DNA of 64,000 bases from Flavobacteriales bacterium (GTDB lineage Bacteria > Bacteroidota > Bacteroidia > Flavobacteriales_D > Crocinitomicaceae), in the NCBI GenBank assembly GCA_947447525.1, contig CANFJL010000010.1:1-64000 (forward strand), read 5' to 3'. The notes beneath the pieces are model-generated. The model saw only the letters and a program-made list of their open reading frames with translations, was not told where the DNA came from and made no database searches. Shown here piece after piece: positions 45,731 through 55,379 of this stretch (within the stretch, counting starts at the first letter, position 1; every line of letters starts with the position of its first letter). The translations under genes were made by a program, and so were the position numbers.

Positions 45731-46154
45731 ATAGATAAAAAATCACGAGACATAAATATCGGCAAAACTTTCCTATTGCCATGAATAAGAAACTCCAAAA
45801 AATGGAAACTTTAAAAAAGCCCAGTGCTATACCTATAACATCGCCTATGATGGGAAGCCACGAAAATAAAGCCAAACCCACCCCGTACTTATTTATACTT
45901 TGTTCCCATTTAATTATTTGAGCCTCACTCACGCGAAGTTTTTTTAACCATCTAGGATTTCCAATATATCCAATGCCGTAATTTAACCAGGATCCAAAGG
46001 TGTTTCCGGCGGTAGCTACTATTAAAACAAAAATGGGATCATAACCGGCAAGTAACATACTACCCAGAAACAATTCAGATGCTATAGGTAAAATAGTAGC
46101 GGCAAGGAAACAAGTGATAAATAAGCCTAAATAACCCAGTTCGAAATTCCACAT
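45720..46154 (-). CDS. YqaA/DedA-like small membrane protein
   Basis: I chose the ATG at 46154, giving 144 residues; a TTG at 46163 is possible. Four or five hydrophobic helices surround the DedA/SNARE-associated-type segments PIASELFLGSMLLAGYDP, GNTFGSWLNYGIGYIG and SWLPIIGDVIGIALGFF. The DedA superfamily is now linked to lipid, including undecaprenyl phosphate, translocation. A carrier-lipid role would fit the polyprenyl-phosphate enzymes next door, but this is only an inference. Confidence 0.82.
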   Translation of the reverse strand: MWNFELGYLGLFITCFLAATILPIASELFLGSMLLAGYDPIFVLIVATAGNTFGSWLNYGIGYIGNPRWLKKLRVSEAQIIKWEQSINKYGVGLALFSWLPIIGDVIGIALGFFKVSIFWSFLFMAIGKFCRYLCLVIFYLYVK

Positions 46155-46166
46155 AAGCACCAATAA

Positions 46167-46191
46167 AAAAGGCCGGTGTTACCGGCCTTTT
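46167..46191 (-). terminator. Terminator after the T9SS cargo gene
   Basis: AAAAGGCCGGT, loop GTT, ACCGGCCTTTT is a perfect 11-bp stem with T-runs on both strands. It ends transcription of the minus-strand gene at 46207-48021 before it reaches the YqaA-type gene. Confidence 0.93.
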
Positions 46192-46206
46192 CTTAATTAA
46201 TTGTCT

Positions 46207-48021
46207 TTATTTTTTAACCACTTTCTTTGTGATTGAACCCTTATCAGTTGTTATTTTTAAAACATAAACTCCGGCAGATAAAGAAGAAATATCCATCGTT
46301 GTAGAAGATGTTCCTGAAACAGTTGCTGTTTGATTTCTAACAATTTTACCTGAAAGATCTAATAAAAATAAGCTGGCATTTTCAAGTTCTTGAGTAGTCA
46401 ATTCGATTGTTAATTCAGTGGTTGCTGGATTAGGATAAACAGAAGAGGAAATAACTCCATTGATTTCATTTACTCCAATTACTGGATCAAAATTCAATCT
46501 AACGATTGGAGTAGCTGTTTGATAATACCAAGTATTGTCTAACATATCTAAAAAGAAAGAGGTTTGTGGCTCAGACGCTCCAGCGTTTGCAACTTTAAGA
46601 CCTGTAGCATAAGAACCTATAACAGCAAGGTAAGTCGTGTTGGCCAACATGTTTACTGGTGTGTTTAATGGCATTACTAGAGCGGTATTTAAATCTGCTG
46701 CTGTTACCAAGTATGGATCTGATTCTGACTCAAAAACAAAGTCACCTGTAGTAGGATCTACAGAATAAAGTTTAGAGAAAATTTCTGTTCCTACAACGGT
46801 TCCAGATGTTCCTCCTAATAATCTTGTATTAATTGCTTTTATTTGTTGGTCAACCCAAATATCAAATAAATTTCCAGATTCGAATCCGTCTGTTCCGTTT
46901 GATGTAGAACCTGCTGGAGTACCATTATCTCTTGCATAAAGATAATTCGTTACGCTAAAGGCAACATTTGAAATTGCATTGTTTGCTGTAATATCATCAA
47001 CTGAATCTGCTGTTATTGTATTCACAACGGTATACGTTCCAGGAGTAGTAAGTGGGGTAAATGGTGTTGAAACGGTCAATGTAGTTGTGTCTAATGACAA
47101 AATGGTTGCAGGTACGCTTGATCCTGTGAATTGTCCTCCATTGACGTTGATGTTATAAACAACATTGGACTGCGTATTCACACCACCATTAAATGCTTTT
47201 ACTTCAAAATCAATTGGTGCTACTTGTGTAACTGGTATTTGATAATATGGAAGACCTGCTGTTCCCCATGAAGAACCCGTTACGCTGATGTCATTAGTAG
47301 CGTTCGTTACCAATTTCACATCATCAATATACCAACCGTAAGTAATCCAAACATTTGGATTGGTTGCTGAACCTGGATAATTAGTAGTCCAACTAAAACG
47401 AATGTAAATAGGTGCTGGATTTGCTGGTAATATAGTTGCTAAATTGATCATTTTAGTATCAGGATTTGGATAAGCAGCTCCACCAGATTGCGATAAAACA
47501 GATTTATCTAAATTATCGCCAACCGTTGTAAAGTTAACACCATCTGTACTGATTTGTATTTGTTGTAAATCATTAAACCGTGCTCCAAATTGCTGAAACA
47601 TAATGCTTACTTGGTTAGTGCCTCCTAAAGCTGCAATATCGATTGGAGTTGCGGTAGTCATAGTATAAACAACATTCAGCGCTTGATTAGCCGAAGCTGG
47701 AACACCATTTACAAGTTCTGCGTTTCCGCCACCTGAAGTTGAAGTGATGCCTGCTGTTGACCACCATCCATTAGATGCGGAATTTATATTCCAACCAAAA
47801 TCTATTCCACTTTGTCCACTATTATCAATTACCCAATTAGAGGCATTTGAAAAATTATCAGACCAAAGGGTTACACCAACAGTTTTGTCATTATTGCTCG
47901 GAAGCTGTGCTGCTGAAGGTTTAATAATTAAATCTTGAAAAGTATTCATTTTGGGTTGTTTCTGTGCAAAAGCGGCAGATACCAAAACAATTAAAGTTGA
48001 AGTAAGTATTGTTTTTTTCAT
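46207..48021 (-). CDS. Secreted T9SS cargo protein with jelly-roll-like domain
   Basis: A 604-residue protein. Signal peptide: residues 1-19 (ending SAAFA). Residues about 50-240 look like a MAM/choice-of-anchor-type jelly roll (WSDNFSNASNWVIDNSG, DDLQQIQISTDG-like, WYIDDVKLV). Residues about 245-350 form an Ig-like beta domain. The end is a type A T9SS sorting domain, SVYPNPATTELTIELTTQ to GVYVLKITTDKGSITKKVVKK, which sends the protein across the outer membrane. Catalytic motifs are absent, so adhesion or a structural surface role is likely. It has its own strong terminator and appears monocistronic. Confidence 0.85.
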   Translation of the reverse strand: MKKTILTSTLIVLVSAAFAQKQPKMNTFQDLIIKPSAAQLPSNNDKTVGVTLWSDNFSNASNWVIDNSGQSGIDFGWNINSASNGWWSTAGITSTSGGGNAELVNGVPASANQALNVVYTMTTATPIDIAALGGTNQVSIMFQQFGARFNDLQQIQISTDGVNFTTVGDNLDKSVLSQSGGAAYPNPDTKMINLATILPANPAPIYIRFSWTTNYPGSATNPNVWITYGWYIDDVKLVTNATNDISVTGSSWGTAGLPYYQIPVTQVAPIDFEVKAFNGGVNTQSNVVYNINVNGGQFTGSSVPATILSLDTTTLTVSTPFTPLTTPGTYTVVNTITADSVDDITANNAISNVAFSVTNYLYARDNGTPAGSTSNGTDGFESGNLFDIWVDQQIKAINTRLLGGTSGTVVGTEIFSKLYSVDPTTGDFVFESESDPYLVTAADLNTALVMPLNTPVNMLANTTYLAVIGSYATGLKVANAGASEPQTSFFLDMLDNTWYYQTATPIVRLNFDPVIGVNEINGVISSSVYPNPATTELTIELTTQELENASLFLLDLSGKIVRNQTATVSGTSSTTMDISSLSAGVYVLKITTDKGSITKKVVKK

Positions 48022-48069
48022 TTTTAAAATTTTTTAGATGTTCAAATATACTATTTATTTAATTTATTT

Positions 48070-48843
48070 TCAGCAATCTTCTAGAAAAGGGAGCGCTTTT
48101 CTAATATCCAATAATTCTTGATAATTGATGGCTGTTGATTGATGTCCTTCTTCGTCTTCCTTAAATGACATAAGTTGCTCACCATTAGGATGGTAAATAC
48201 TAGAATGACCATTGTAAAACAGTCCGTTCCCATCTGCTCCAACTCTGTTTACAGCAACTACATAACATTGGTTTTCTATTGCCCTTGCTTTTAATAAAGT
48301 ATCCCAATGCGCAATGCGACTTTTGGGCCAATTAGCAACATAAAGAAGTACATCGTAGGCAGGCTTTCCGTCAACAATCTTGTTTCTTGCCAATTCTGGA
48401 AATCGTAAGTCATAACAAATTTGAAGCTTAATTTTCCAACCTAAATAAGTGACTATTTTAGAATTTGTTCCGGAAGTAAAATCTTTTGCCTCTCCACCTA
48501 AACCAAATAATTTTTGTTTGTCATAGACCTCAATTTCTTCAGTAGGCAATACAAAAGCACCCCTATTGAAAAATAAACCAGCTTCTTCAATAATCAAAGA
48601 AGTGTAAAGCGCGGCTTGATTTTGTTTGGCCCATTTTTTTAACCATTCTAAACCTCTTGAGCTCGACATTTTTTCTGCTAAGTCCTTTGTATTCATGGAG
48701 AAACCCGTGTGGAACATCTCCGGTAGCAGGATTAAATCACTTGGTGCAATTTCTGATATTAAGGCATTAAAGTATTCCTCGTTCTGCTGTTTATTTTCCC
48801 AAAACTGAGATACTTGAAGGAGTGTGATTCTTAAATCTTGCAT
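48070..48843 (-). CDS. Carbon-nitrogen hydrolase, omega-amidase (YafV/Nit2 type)
   Basis: A 257-residue nitrilase-superfamily enzyme with the catalytic triad in place: E42 in LILLPEMF, the lysine in VYDKQKLF (near 110) and the cysteine in LQICYDLRFPEL (near 143). YafV-type omega-amidases hydrolyse 2-oxoglutaramate or 2-oxosuccinamate. The gene overlaps by 13 bases the aminotransferase gene whose reaction with glutamine would yield 2-oxoglutaramate, which makes the pair a glutamine transaminase plus omega-amidase unit, probably for methionine salvage. Confidence 0.9.
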   Translation of the reverse strand: MQDLRITLLQVSQFWENKQQNEEYFNALISEIAPSDLILLPEMFHTGFSMNTKDLAEKMSSSRGLEWLKKWAKQNQAALYTSLIIEEAGLFFNRGAFVLPTEEIEVYDKQKLFGLGGEAKDFTSGTNSKIVTYLGWKIKLQICYDLRFPELARNKIVDGKPAYDVLLYVANWPKSRIAHWDTLLKARAIENQCYVVAVNRVGADGNGLFYNGHSSIYHPNGEQLMSFKEDEEGHQSTAINYQELLDIRKALPFLEDC

Positions 48844-49961
48844 AATTTTTCTGTCGCTTTTAATAAAGTAGTTTCATCTTTTGCAAAACATAATCGAATT
48901 AATTTTTGATCTTTTTTATCTGCATAAAAAGCTGATAAAGGTACCGCTGCAACACCTATTTCCTTAACCAACCAAATACAAAAATCCTTATCCGGTAAGG
49001 AACTTATTTTTGAATAATCAAGGACTTGAAAATAAGTTCCATCACAAGGTAAAAGTTTAAATCTACTGCTTTCCAAACGGGATCTAAAAAAGTCTCTTTT
49101 TGATTTATAAAAAACGCCCAATGCTTCCGGGTTTGATATAGGTAAATACTTTGAGAAGGCTTCTTGTGATGGACTGTTTACACTGAAAACTAAAAACTGA
49201 TGCACCTTTTTTATTTCATCTAATAAATATTTTGGTGCCGTTAGATACCCAACCTTCCAACCTGTAACATGATAAGTCTTACCAAAAGAGGAGGTAATTA
49301 TAGATCTTTCTCTTAATATTTTATTAAATCTTGCGGAAATGTGTGTTTTATCGAATACTATATAGGCATAAACCTCATCAGATAAAACGAGGAGTTGTGG
49401 GTGTATGGATAATAATTTAAGCAATTGATCCATGTCTGTTTGCGACCAAACACTACCACTTGGATTATGAGGAGTATTGATTATTAATAATTTAGTTTTT
49501 GAATTCACCTGATTAAAAATTAGATCCCAATCGGGTAAAAAATACGCATTCAGCGCAATCCTTTTTGCTTCTGCTCCAACCAAAATAACAGGAAGTTCAT
49601 AGCAATCGTAGCTCGGGTCGAGTATTAAAACCTCATCTCCTTTTGAAACCAAGGCTTGAATAGTGCAGAAAATTCCTTCCGTTGCGCCTGCGGTAATTAA
49701 TATGTTTTCTTGTGGGGAAAGATCAATATTTTCTGTTTTAAAAATAAGTTCAGCGATAGCTTCTCTCAATTTTAAGTTTCCAGGCATTAGCGCATATTGG
49801 TGTATAGGAGCAGACAGTGACTCTTCAAAACAATTTAACAAGACAGGATCGGGCGCGAAATTTGGAAATCCTTGGGCGAGATTAATAGCACTATAATCTG
49901 CAGCCAACTGAGACATTTCTGAAAAAATAGTGGTAGTTATTTGGGGAAATTTTGACTTCAT
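48831..49961 (-). CDS. Methionine aminotransferase-like PLP enzyme (YbdL/MtnE type)
   Basis: A 376-residue fold-type I aminotransferase. The PLP lysine is in TSSFGKTYHVTGWKVGYL (near residue 232), with the substrate-binding NTPHNPSGSVW and the C-terminal arginine in LIRLCFAKDE. YbdL-type enzymes act on methionine or 4-methylthio-2-oxobutyrate with glutamine as a partner. Coupling to the adjacent omega-amidase supports that role. Its start overlaps the stop of the preceding S41 peptidase gene (TAATG), so all three may be co-translated. Confidence 0.9.
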   Translation of the reverse strand: MKSKFPQITTTIFSEMSQLAADYSAINLAQGFPNFAPDPVLLNCFEESLSAPIHQYALMPGNLKLREAIAELIFKTENIDLSPQENILITAGATEGIFCTIQALVSKGDEVLILDPSYDCYELPVILVGAEAKRIALNAYFLPDWDLIFNQVNSKTKLLIINTPHNPSGSVWSQTDMDQLLKLLSIHPQLLVLSDEVYAYIVFDKTHISARFNKILRERSIITSSFGKTYHVTGWKVGYLTAPKYLLDEIKKVHQFLVFSVNSPSQEAFSKYLPISNPEALGVFYKSKRDFFRSRLESSRFKLLPCDGTYFQVLDYSKISSLPDKDFCIWLVKEIGVAAVPLSAFYADKKDQKLIRLCFAKDETTLLKATEKLCKI

Positions 49962-51415
49962 TAATGCTTAATTTTCAAAAAAGGATCAACTTTGTTTTGT
50001 AAATCTTTTACTGTAGTGGAGATAAACACATCTGGTTGAATGGCTTCTAATTCAAGAGTTGAAAATTGTTGGGGCGTGAACTTAACCGTTGAAATACTTA
50101 CGGGTAAGTAGGTGTTTCTTAAAATAAAGGAGGCGGGGTTTCCACAGGTATAAGTCATCGAACCCATGCAGGGCGTTCCAATGACCAAGCCCCTATTATT
50201 TTGTTTAAACCAAGAAGTAAAATTTGAAGCGGCTGACATAGTAAGTCCATTAATCAAAACATGGCAAGGGCCTTCATAAAGTAATCCATACTTATTTTTA
50301 TAGTGTTTTTGGTCCAAGACGGTATCAATGCTTCCCATTGGACTATTATAAAAATCATATTCTTTACTTATTGCACCGTTGGGATATTGGTGCTTTACTA
50401 TTTTTTTAAACATCTGTTTTTGGAAGAAAGAAAATTCTGAAAAGCGATCATAAGGACTGCGTTTATAGATATAATTGGTAGCATAAGTATTTGATTGGGA
50501 AGTTAAAAAACTACTTAAATACTCTTGTAAAAGGATAAAACCACCAGAATTCGAGCGCAAGTCAATGAGCAAAACCTTTGGTTTCTGCAAGATTATTTCA
50601 GCAAATGCACGGTCAAGTTGTCGCTTAAAGCTGTGTTCAAATAGAGGAAAAAAAGTAGAAATTGATAATATAGCACGTTGATTGTCTATAGTGAAACAAA
50701 TGCTTTTTTTAACATTCGGCCATTCACCATCCCCATTTGTTCGCTTATATTTGGGGCTTTTCACCCGCGTTTGGATGGTGTCATTTTTTGCATTGACATA
50801 AGTAATTAAATGACTTTCGATTGGGGATTTAATGTTCAATATTCTACCCAATAAAACATCCGCAACTTCCTTTTGTGCGCTTACTGCATTTGCTTCAATG
50901 GGGCTTAATAATTCACTTTCTGCTATACACTGTTTTAAATTTAAATTATCAAATTCAAGCAATTCTACTCCAACGGGCAATAGGTCTTTATCGTTTTTTG
51001 TTACGTATAACTTAGATTCTATGGTCTTTAAAGTTATTGGAAAATAATATCGTTGGCGCCTGTTAAATTGAAGTAACTCCATACAATTAATAGAGGTGTG
51101 AGAGTCTTTTACAGAGCTTAAAAATTGATTGAGTATAATTGTAAATGAATAAAGTGTTTGCGGTTTAGAACAAAGCAAAACAGCTTCAGAATAGGCAGAG
51201 TCAAATAGTTGAGGGCTGGTATATAAAAATAAATTAGGGTGAGCGGCTAACAATCTTTCATGCAGAAATTGCAAATCCTCTAACAATAAATCTGGACAAA
51301 TCAAATCTGAAGTAACATCAATATTTTGTCGTGGAACATATGATAAGCAGCCTTGAGAATATACAGAAGTTTTCATTAAAATTAAAAGAAAGAAAATCAA
51401 GCGATAATTTTTCAT
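49961..51415 (-). CDS. Secreted S41-family peptidase
   Basis: I chose the ATG at 51415, giving 484 residues with a signal peptide (MKNYRLIFFLLILMKTSVYS). An upstream ATG at 51445 adds ten residues that spoil it. The S41 core is seen in PKVLLIDLRSNSGGFILLQEYL and the serine-containing LINGLTMSAASNFTSWFKQNNRGLVIG; CMGSMTYTCG follows. A PDZ domain is not obvious, unlike in the CtpA-type protease at 9.3-10.9 kb. It is probably a periplasmic tricorn- or tail-specific-like protease; the substrate is unknown. Cysteines in the mature region suggest disulfides. Confidence 0.8.
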   Translation of the reverse strand: MKNYRLIFFLLILMKTSVYSQGCLSYVPRQNIDVTSDLICPDLLLEDLQFLHERLLAAHPNLFLYTSPQLFDSAYSEAVLLCSKPQTLYSFTIILNQFLSSVKDSHTSINCMELLQFNRRQRYYFPITLKTIESKLYVTKNDKDLLPVGVELLEFDNLNLKQCIAESELLSPIEANAVSAQKEVADVLLGRILNIKSPIESHLITYVNAKNDTIQTRVKSPKYKRTNGDGEWPNVKKSICFTIDNQRAILSISTFFPLFEHSFKRQLDRAFAEIILQKPKVLLIDLRSNSGGFILLQEYLSSFLTSQSNTYATNYIYKRSPYDRFSEFSFFQKQMFKKIVKHQYPNGAISKEYDFYNSPMGSIDTVLDQKHYKNKYGLLYEGPCHVLINGLTMSAASNFTSWFKQNNRGLVIGTPCMGSMTYTCGNPASFILRNTYLPVSISTVKFTPQQFSTLELEAIQPDVFISTTVKDLQNKVDPFLKIKH

Positions 51416-51494
51416 AGTCTGATTCCTAAATAGATAATGAAGCATCTTTTTAATTATATAAAATAGCTTTTATAAGTCCAACAATATAATCTTT

Positions 51495-52172
51495 CTATTT
51501 GGAATCGTCTTCTTTTAATTCACCATCTTCAACTCTTATTACCCTTCCTTTAAATTTATTTACCATGGCCATGTCGTGCGTTGCCATAAGTATTGACGTA
51601 TTTTCCTCTTTGGCAACAGCAATAAGTAACTGCATTATTTCTTCAGACGTTTCTGGATCTAAATTTCCAGTTGGCTCATCTGCTAAAAGTAATTGTGGTT
51701 GATTTAACAATGCCCTTGCTATTGAAACGCGTTGTTGTTCTCCACCCGATAAAGCATGAGGAAAATCATTTGCCTTCTGTTCTACACCTACTAATTGCAA
51801 AACACTTAGTGCGCGTTTGTGTATCAAAGCCTTATCTGTCCAACCCGTTGCGCCTAAGACAAAATATAAGTTTTGTATTACCGTGCGATCCATGAGTAAT
51901 TGAAAGTCTTGGAAAACGATTCCTATCTTCCTACGTAAAAATGGAATTTCAGCCGTGGCCAATCTTCTTAGATTATAATCAGCCACCAATCCCTCTCCTT
52001 CAGTTAGAGGGATTTCAGCATATAACGTTTTTAACAGACTGCTTTTACCGCTTCCTGTTTTACCAATTAGATAAACAAATTCACCTTGCTCAATTGATAA
52101 CCAAACATTATCAATTACTAGTTTTTTCGCTTGATAAATTTTAGCGTTGGAGATATTTATTACTTTCGACAC
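51495..52172 (-). CDS. ftsE: FtsE-like ABC transporter ATPase
   Basis: A 225-residue ATPase starting at GTG (52172). Walker A is GKTGSGKSS (37-45), the signature LSGGEQQRVSIARALL lies near 140, and Walker B LLLADEPTGNLD near 160, with the H-loop in MATHD. GEFVYLIGKTGSGKSSLLK and the overall length match FtsE, which with FtsX regulates peptidoglycan hydrolases at division. No ftsX gene is adjacent, so the partner must be elsewhere. A LolD- or MacB-type role is less likely given the FtsE-like N-terminus. Confidence 0.88.
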   Translation of the reverse strand: MSKVINISNAKIYQAKKLVIDNVWLSIEQGEFVYLIGKTGSGKSSLLKTLYAEIPLTEGEGLVADYNLRRLATAEIPFLRRKIGIVFQDFQLLMDRTVIQNLYFVLGATGWTDKALIHKRALSVLQLVGVEQKANDFPHALSGGEQQRVSIARALLNQPQLLLADEPTGNLDPETSEEIMQLLIAVAKEENTSILMATHDMAMVNKFKGRVIRVEDGELKEDDSK

Positions 52173-52293
52173 AATGTTTTTTTTACAAATATTAAAAGGA
52201 TTGAGTAACTTTTTAAGTTAAATTTCTTTTTCTCTTAACACCTTGAAGTGTATAACTTTTGAATCTTGCAAAGAGGACAAATTGGTCTAAATG

Positions 52294-52301
52294 TAACTTT
52301 G
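52294..52301 (+). promoter_or_regulatory. Candidate -7 promoter element for the TPR-barrel gene pair
   Basis: TAACTTTG matches TAnnTTTG and lies 16 bases before the ATG at 52317. A TTG at 52266-52268 is slightly too far upstream for an ideal -33 element. Confidence 0.35.
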
Positions 52302-52316
52302 CCTTCAAGGAAAATT

Positions 52317-55300
52317 ATGCAGAAACTACTATTTATATTGCTTTTGTTAACAAGCTTCAGCCTGTTTGGACAAAAAACGGAGAAGTATACCACCGATTAT
52401 GCTACCTATTATCGGGCGGAAGAACTATTTGAAAAAGCACAATACACTGCTGCACGATATGAATTTCGTGCCTTTATTAATTTAAAAAACAATGATGCAG
52501 ACCCAATGGTGCGATTGGCATACTATTATGAAGGGCTTTCTGCGCTAGAAGTTTATAATGAAGATGCAATTGATTTATTAGAAAAATTTGTCGCAAAATA
52601 CCCTGGGGACGCTCAGCAGTATTATATTTCATTTAAAATTGGAAATTATTTTTTCCAAAAAGAAGATTTTGATAATGCAGTAATCTGGTTTCAAAAGGCG
52701 CCTCTATCCAACATTGAAGAAAGTCAGAAAGAAGAATTCCTGTTTAAATCGGCCTATTCATCTATGCAAATTGGGGATAAGATAAATGCCATTAATGGTT
52801 TTAGAGATGTGAAGGATGGAAAAACACAATATGCAGGACCCAGCATGTATTTTTTCTCTCACCTAAGTTATCTTGCAGGAGCGCTTCAAGTAGCGTTAGA
52901 AGGATTTGAAAAATTAAAAAACGACGCTTCCTTTTCAAGTGTTGTTCCCTATTATATTGTTCAAATATATCACAAGCAAAATCGCTTTCAAGAGGTAATT
53001 GACTACGCTCCAAGCGTATTGGATTCGGCCAATTTAAGTAATGTTAATGATGTATATCATTTGTTGGGAGACGCACATTATAAACTAAAAAATTACAAAG
53101 AAGCGGCTGAATATTTAGAACATTATTATTTAAAGGCGAAAACAACAAGAGAAGACGATTACCAAATTGGCTATTCTAATTATCGCATTGCAAATTACGA
53201 TAAAGCAATTCGCTATTTAGATAGGGTAGCGCGCTTTGATGACAGTCTTGGGCAAACTGCTATGTACCAAATTGGTGATGCTTTTGAACAACAAAACAAA
53301 CTGTTACCTGCCAGAAACGCGTTCTCTAAAGCCGCTGCTATGAACGCAATAGATGAAATTAAAGAAGATGCACTTTACAATTTCGCGGTGCTATCCTTTA
53401 AGGTAGATATCAATCCATACGATGAATCCGTTAGAGCTTTCGAGAATTATTTAAGTAAGTATCCAGAATCTAAAAGGAAACAAGATATTTATCAATACCT
53501 AGTGAATGTTTATACGAATACCAGTAATTATGCAAAAGCATTAGAGTCATTAGATAAATTACCATCAAAAGACGCAAGATTAAAAACAGTTTATCAAACG
53601 GTTGCTTTTAACTATGGGGTTGAATTATTTCAAAAAAACCAATATGTAGAGGCATTAAAGGCTTTTGCATTGGTAAATAAATTCCCAAATGACCCACAAA
53701 TTGTTGCGCTAGCAAAATATTGGAGCGCAGATATTTATTATAGAAAAGGAGATTATACCGCTAGTATTGCAGAATACAAGTCATTTTTAGGGTCTGCAGC
53801 TTCTAATTCATTAGAACAGAAGAATGATGCGTATTATAATTTAGGTTATGCTTATTGGAATAAAGACCAAATGAATGATGCCTTAGACGCTTTCGCTATT
53901 TACCTTCAAGGAAACCCTAAAAACAAGGAAAAGAAGATTGATGCCTGTTTAAAGCTAGCGGACGGTTATTATACTACGAAACAAAATGCTCAAGCAATTA
54001 AATATTATTTAGAAGCAATAGATCAAAATTCTAAATTAAGTGATCGCGCTACCTATTACTTAGCAAGAAGCTATGGTTACAATGGGCAAGTTCAACAAAA
54101 AATAAATTCATTAAAAAGCCTGCTTAAGAATTATTCTAGCTCTAAATATGTGATGAATGCAACCTATGAATTGGCTAAAAGTTATAAGTCCACTTCTGAT
54201 TTCGACAATGCACTAATTCAATTTAGAAACTATATTAATGAGTATCCTAAATCCAATCAAGTCGTAGATTGTCGCTTAGAAATTGCTGACATACACTACA
54301 AAAAATGGGACTATGCCCAAGCGGAATTAGATTATAAAAAAATATTAATGGAGTATGAGCAAACAAGAGATGTTTGTGCGAATGCAGTTAAAGGATTAAT
54401 GGATGTATACATGGCACAAAAAGCGCCTCAAAAAGCATCGGATATAGCAGAACAGTACCCTTGCGCAAATATTTCTCCAGATGAAAAAGAAAACTTGTTC
54501 TATAATCCGGCACTTCAAAGTTATGTAGATAGCAATTATACAGAGGCTATTCCAAAATTTGAAACCTACTTAAGCAAGTTTCCAAATGGTCGTTTTGCTA
54601 CTGAAACTCAATATTTTTTAGGAAATGCCTATTATAAAACCAAAGACACTTTAAAAGCTGTTCACTATTTTGAAAACTACTTAGCGCTTGCGAGTAGTAA
54701 TTATGCTGAAGTTGCAGCCTATCGCGTTTCGGGATATTATTATTCCCATAAGGATTATGTTAATGCCCTAACTTATTACAAAAAATTGGAGTTGCTTGGT
54801 TCTAAACCTGCTTACATATTTACAGCAAAACTAGGTGCCATGCGCTGTGCTTTTTTAAATAAGAATTATAGCGAATCGGTTATTTATGCGAAAAGCGTGC
54901 TGGACAACAATGCTATAACGCAGCCCATCAAAATTGAAGCAGAATATGCTTCTGGTATGGCTAATTATTATTTAAACAATTCAGCTGATGCAATAACTTC
55001 TTTGATTTGGATAAGTAAAAACACCAACTCTGTACTTGCTGCAGAAGCACGTTACACTCTAGCTGCTATATACTTTAAAGAGAACGAAAACAGTAAGGCA
55101 GAAACAGAGATAAATGCAATTCTAAAAATGAAGCCTAGTTATGATTATTGGGTGGCAAAAGGCTTGATGCTACAGTCTAAAATACAAATTTCTAAAGAAG
55201 ATTATGTACAGGCAGAACAAAATATTCAGTCTATTATTGATTTTTATCCAAAGAATTTAAATGATGGAATTCTTCTAGAAGCAAATGAATTGTATAATGA

Positions 55301-55376
55301 AATTATTCAATTACAAAATCCCTCAAAAGATTTAGAAGATACGCCGGAAAAAACAATTGAAATTAAACAAGATTAA
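52317..55376 (+). CDS. Very large secreted TPR-repeat protein
   Basis: I place the start at the ATG at 52317 because the signal peptide MQKLLFILLLLTSFSLFGQ begins there; the frame extends further upstream without support. The 1019-residue protein is almost entirely TPR-like helical repeats with motifs such as YYNLGYAYWNKDQMNDAL, ATYELAKSYKSTSDFDNAL and TQYFLGNAYYKTKDTLKAV, from about residue 30 to 990. It should be a periplasmic scaffold, possibly tied to the outer membrane through the barrel encoded four bases downstream. The short acidic C-terminal tail (EDTPEKTIEIKQD) lies outside the repeats. Confidence 0.85.
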   Translation: MQKLLFILLLLTSFSLFGQKTEKYTTDYATYYRAEELFEKAQYTAARYEFRAFINLKNNDADPMVRLAYYYEGLSALEVYNEDAIDLLEKFVAKYPGDAQQYYISFKIGNYFFQKEDFDNAVIWFQKAPLSNIEESQKEEFLFKSAYSSMQIGDKINAINGFRDVKDGKTQYAGPSMYFFSHLSYLAGALQVALEGFEKLKNDASFSSVVPYYIVQIYHKQNRFQEVIDYAPSVLDSANLSNVNDVYHLLGDAHYKLKNYKEAAEYLEHYYLKAKTTREDDYQIGYSNYRIANYDKAIRYLDRVARFDDSLGQTAMYQIGDAFEQQNKLLPARNAFSKAAAMNAIDEIKEDALYNFAVLSFKVDINPYDESVRAFENYLSKYPESKRKQDIYQYLVNVYTNTSNYAKALESLDKLPSKDARLKTVYQTVAFNYGVELFQKNQYVEALKAFALVNKFPNDPQIVALAKYWSADIYYRKGDYTASIAEYKSFLGSAASNSLEQKNDAYYNLGYAYWNKDQMNDALDAFAIYLQGNPKNKEKKIDACLKLADGYYTTKQNAQAIKYYLEAIDQNSKLSDRATYYLARSYGYNGQVQQKINSLKSLLKNYSSSKYVMNATYELAKSYKSTSDFDNALIQFRNYINEYPKSNQVVDCRLEIADIHYKKWDYAQAELDYKKILMEYEQTRDVCANAVKGLMDVYMAQKAPQKASDIAEQYPCANISPDEKENLFYNPALQSYVDSNYTEAIPKFETYLSKFPNGRFATETQYFLGNAYYKTKDTLKAVHYFENYLALASSNYAEVAAYRVSGYYYSHKDYVNALTYYKKLELLGSKPAYIFTAKLGAMRCAFLNKNYSESVIYAKSVLDNNAITQPIKIEAEYASGMANYYLNNSADAITSLIWISKNTNSVLAAEARYTLAAIYFKENENSKAETEINAILKMKPSYDYWVAKGLMLQSKIQISKEDYVQAEQNIQSIIDFYPKNLNDGILLEANELYNEIIQLQNPSKDLEDTPEKTIEIKQD

Positions 55377-55379
55377 ACC

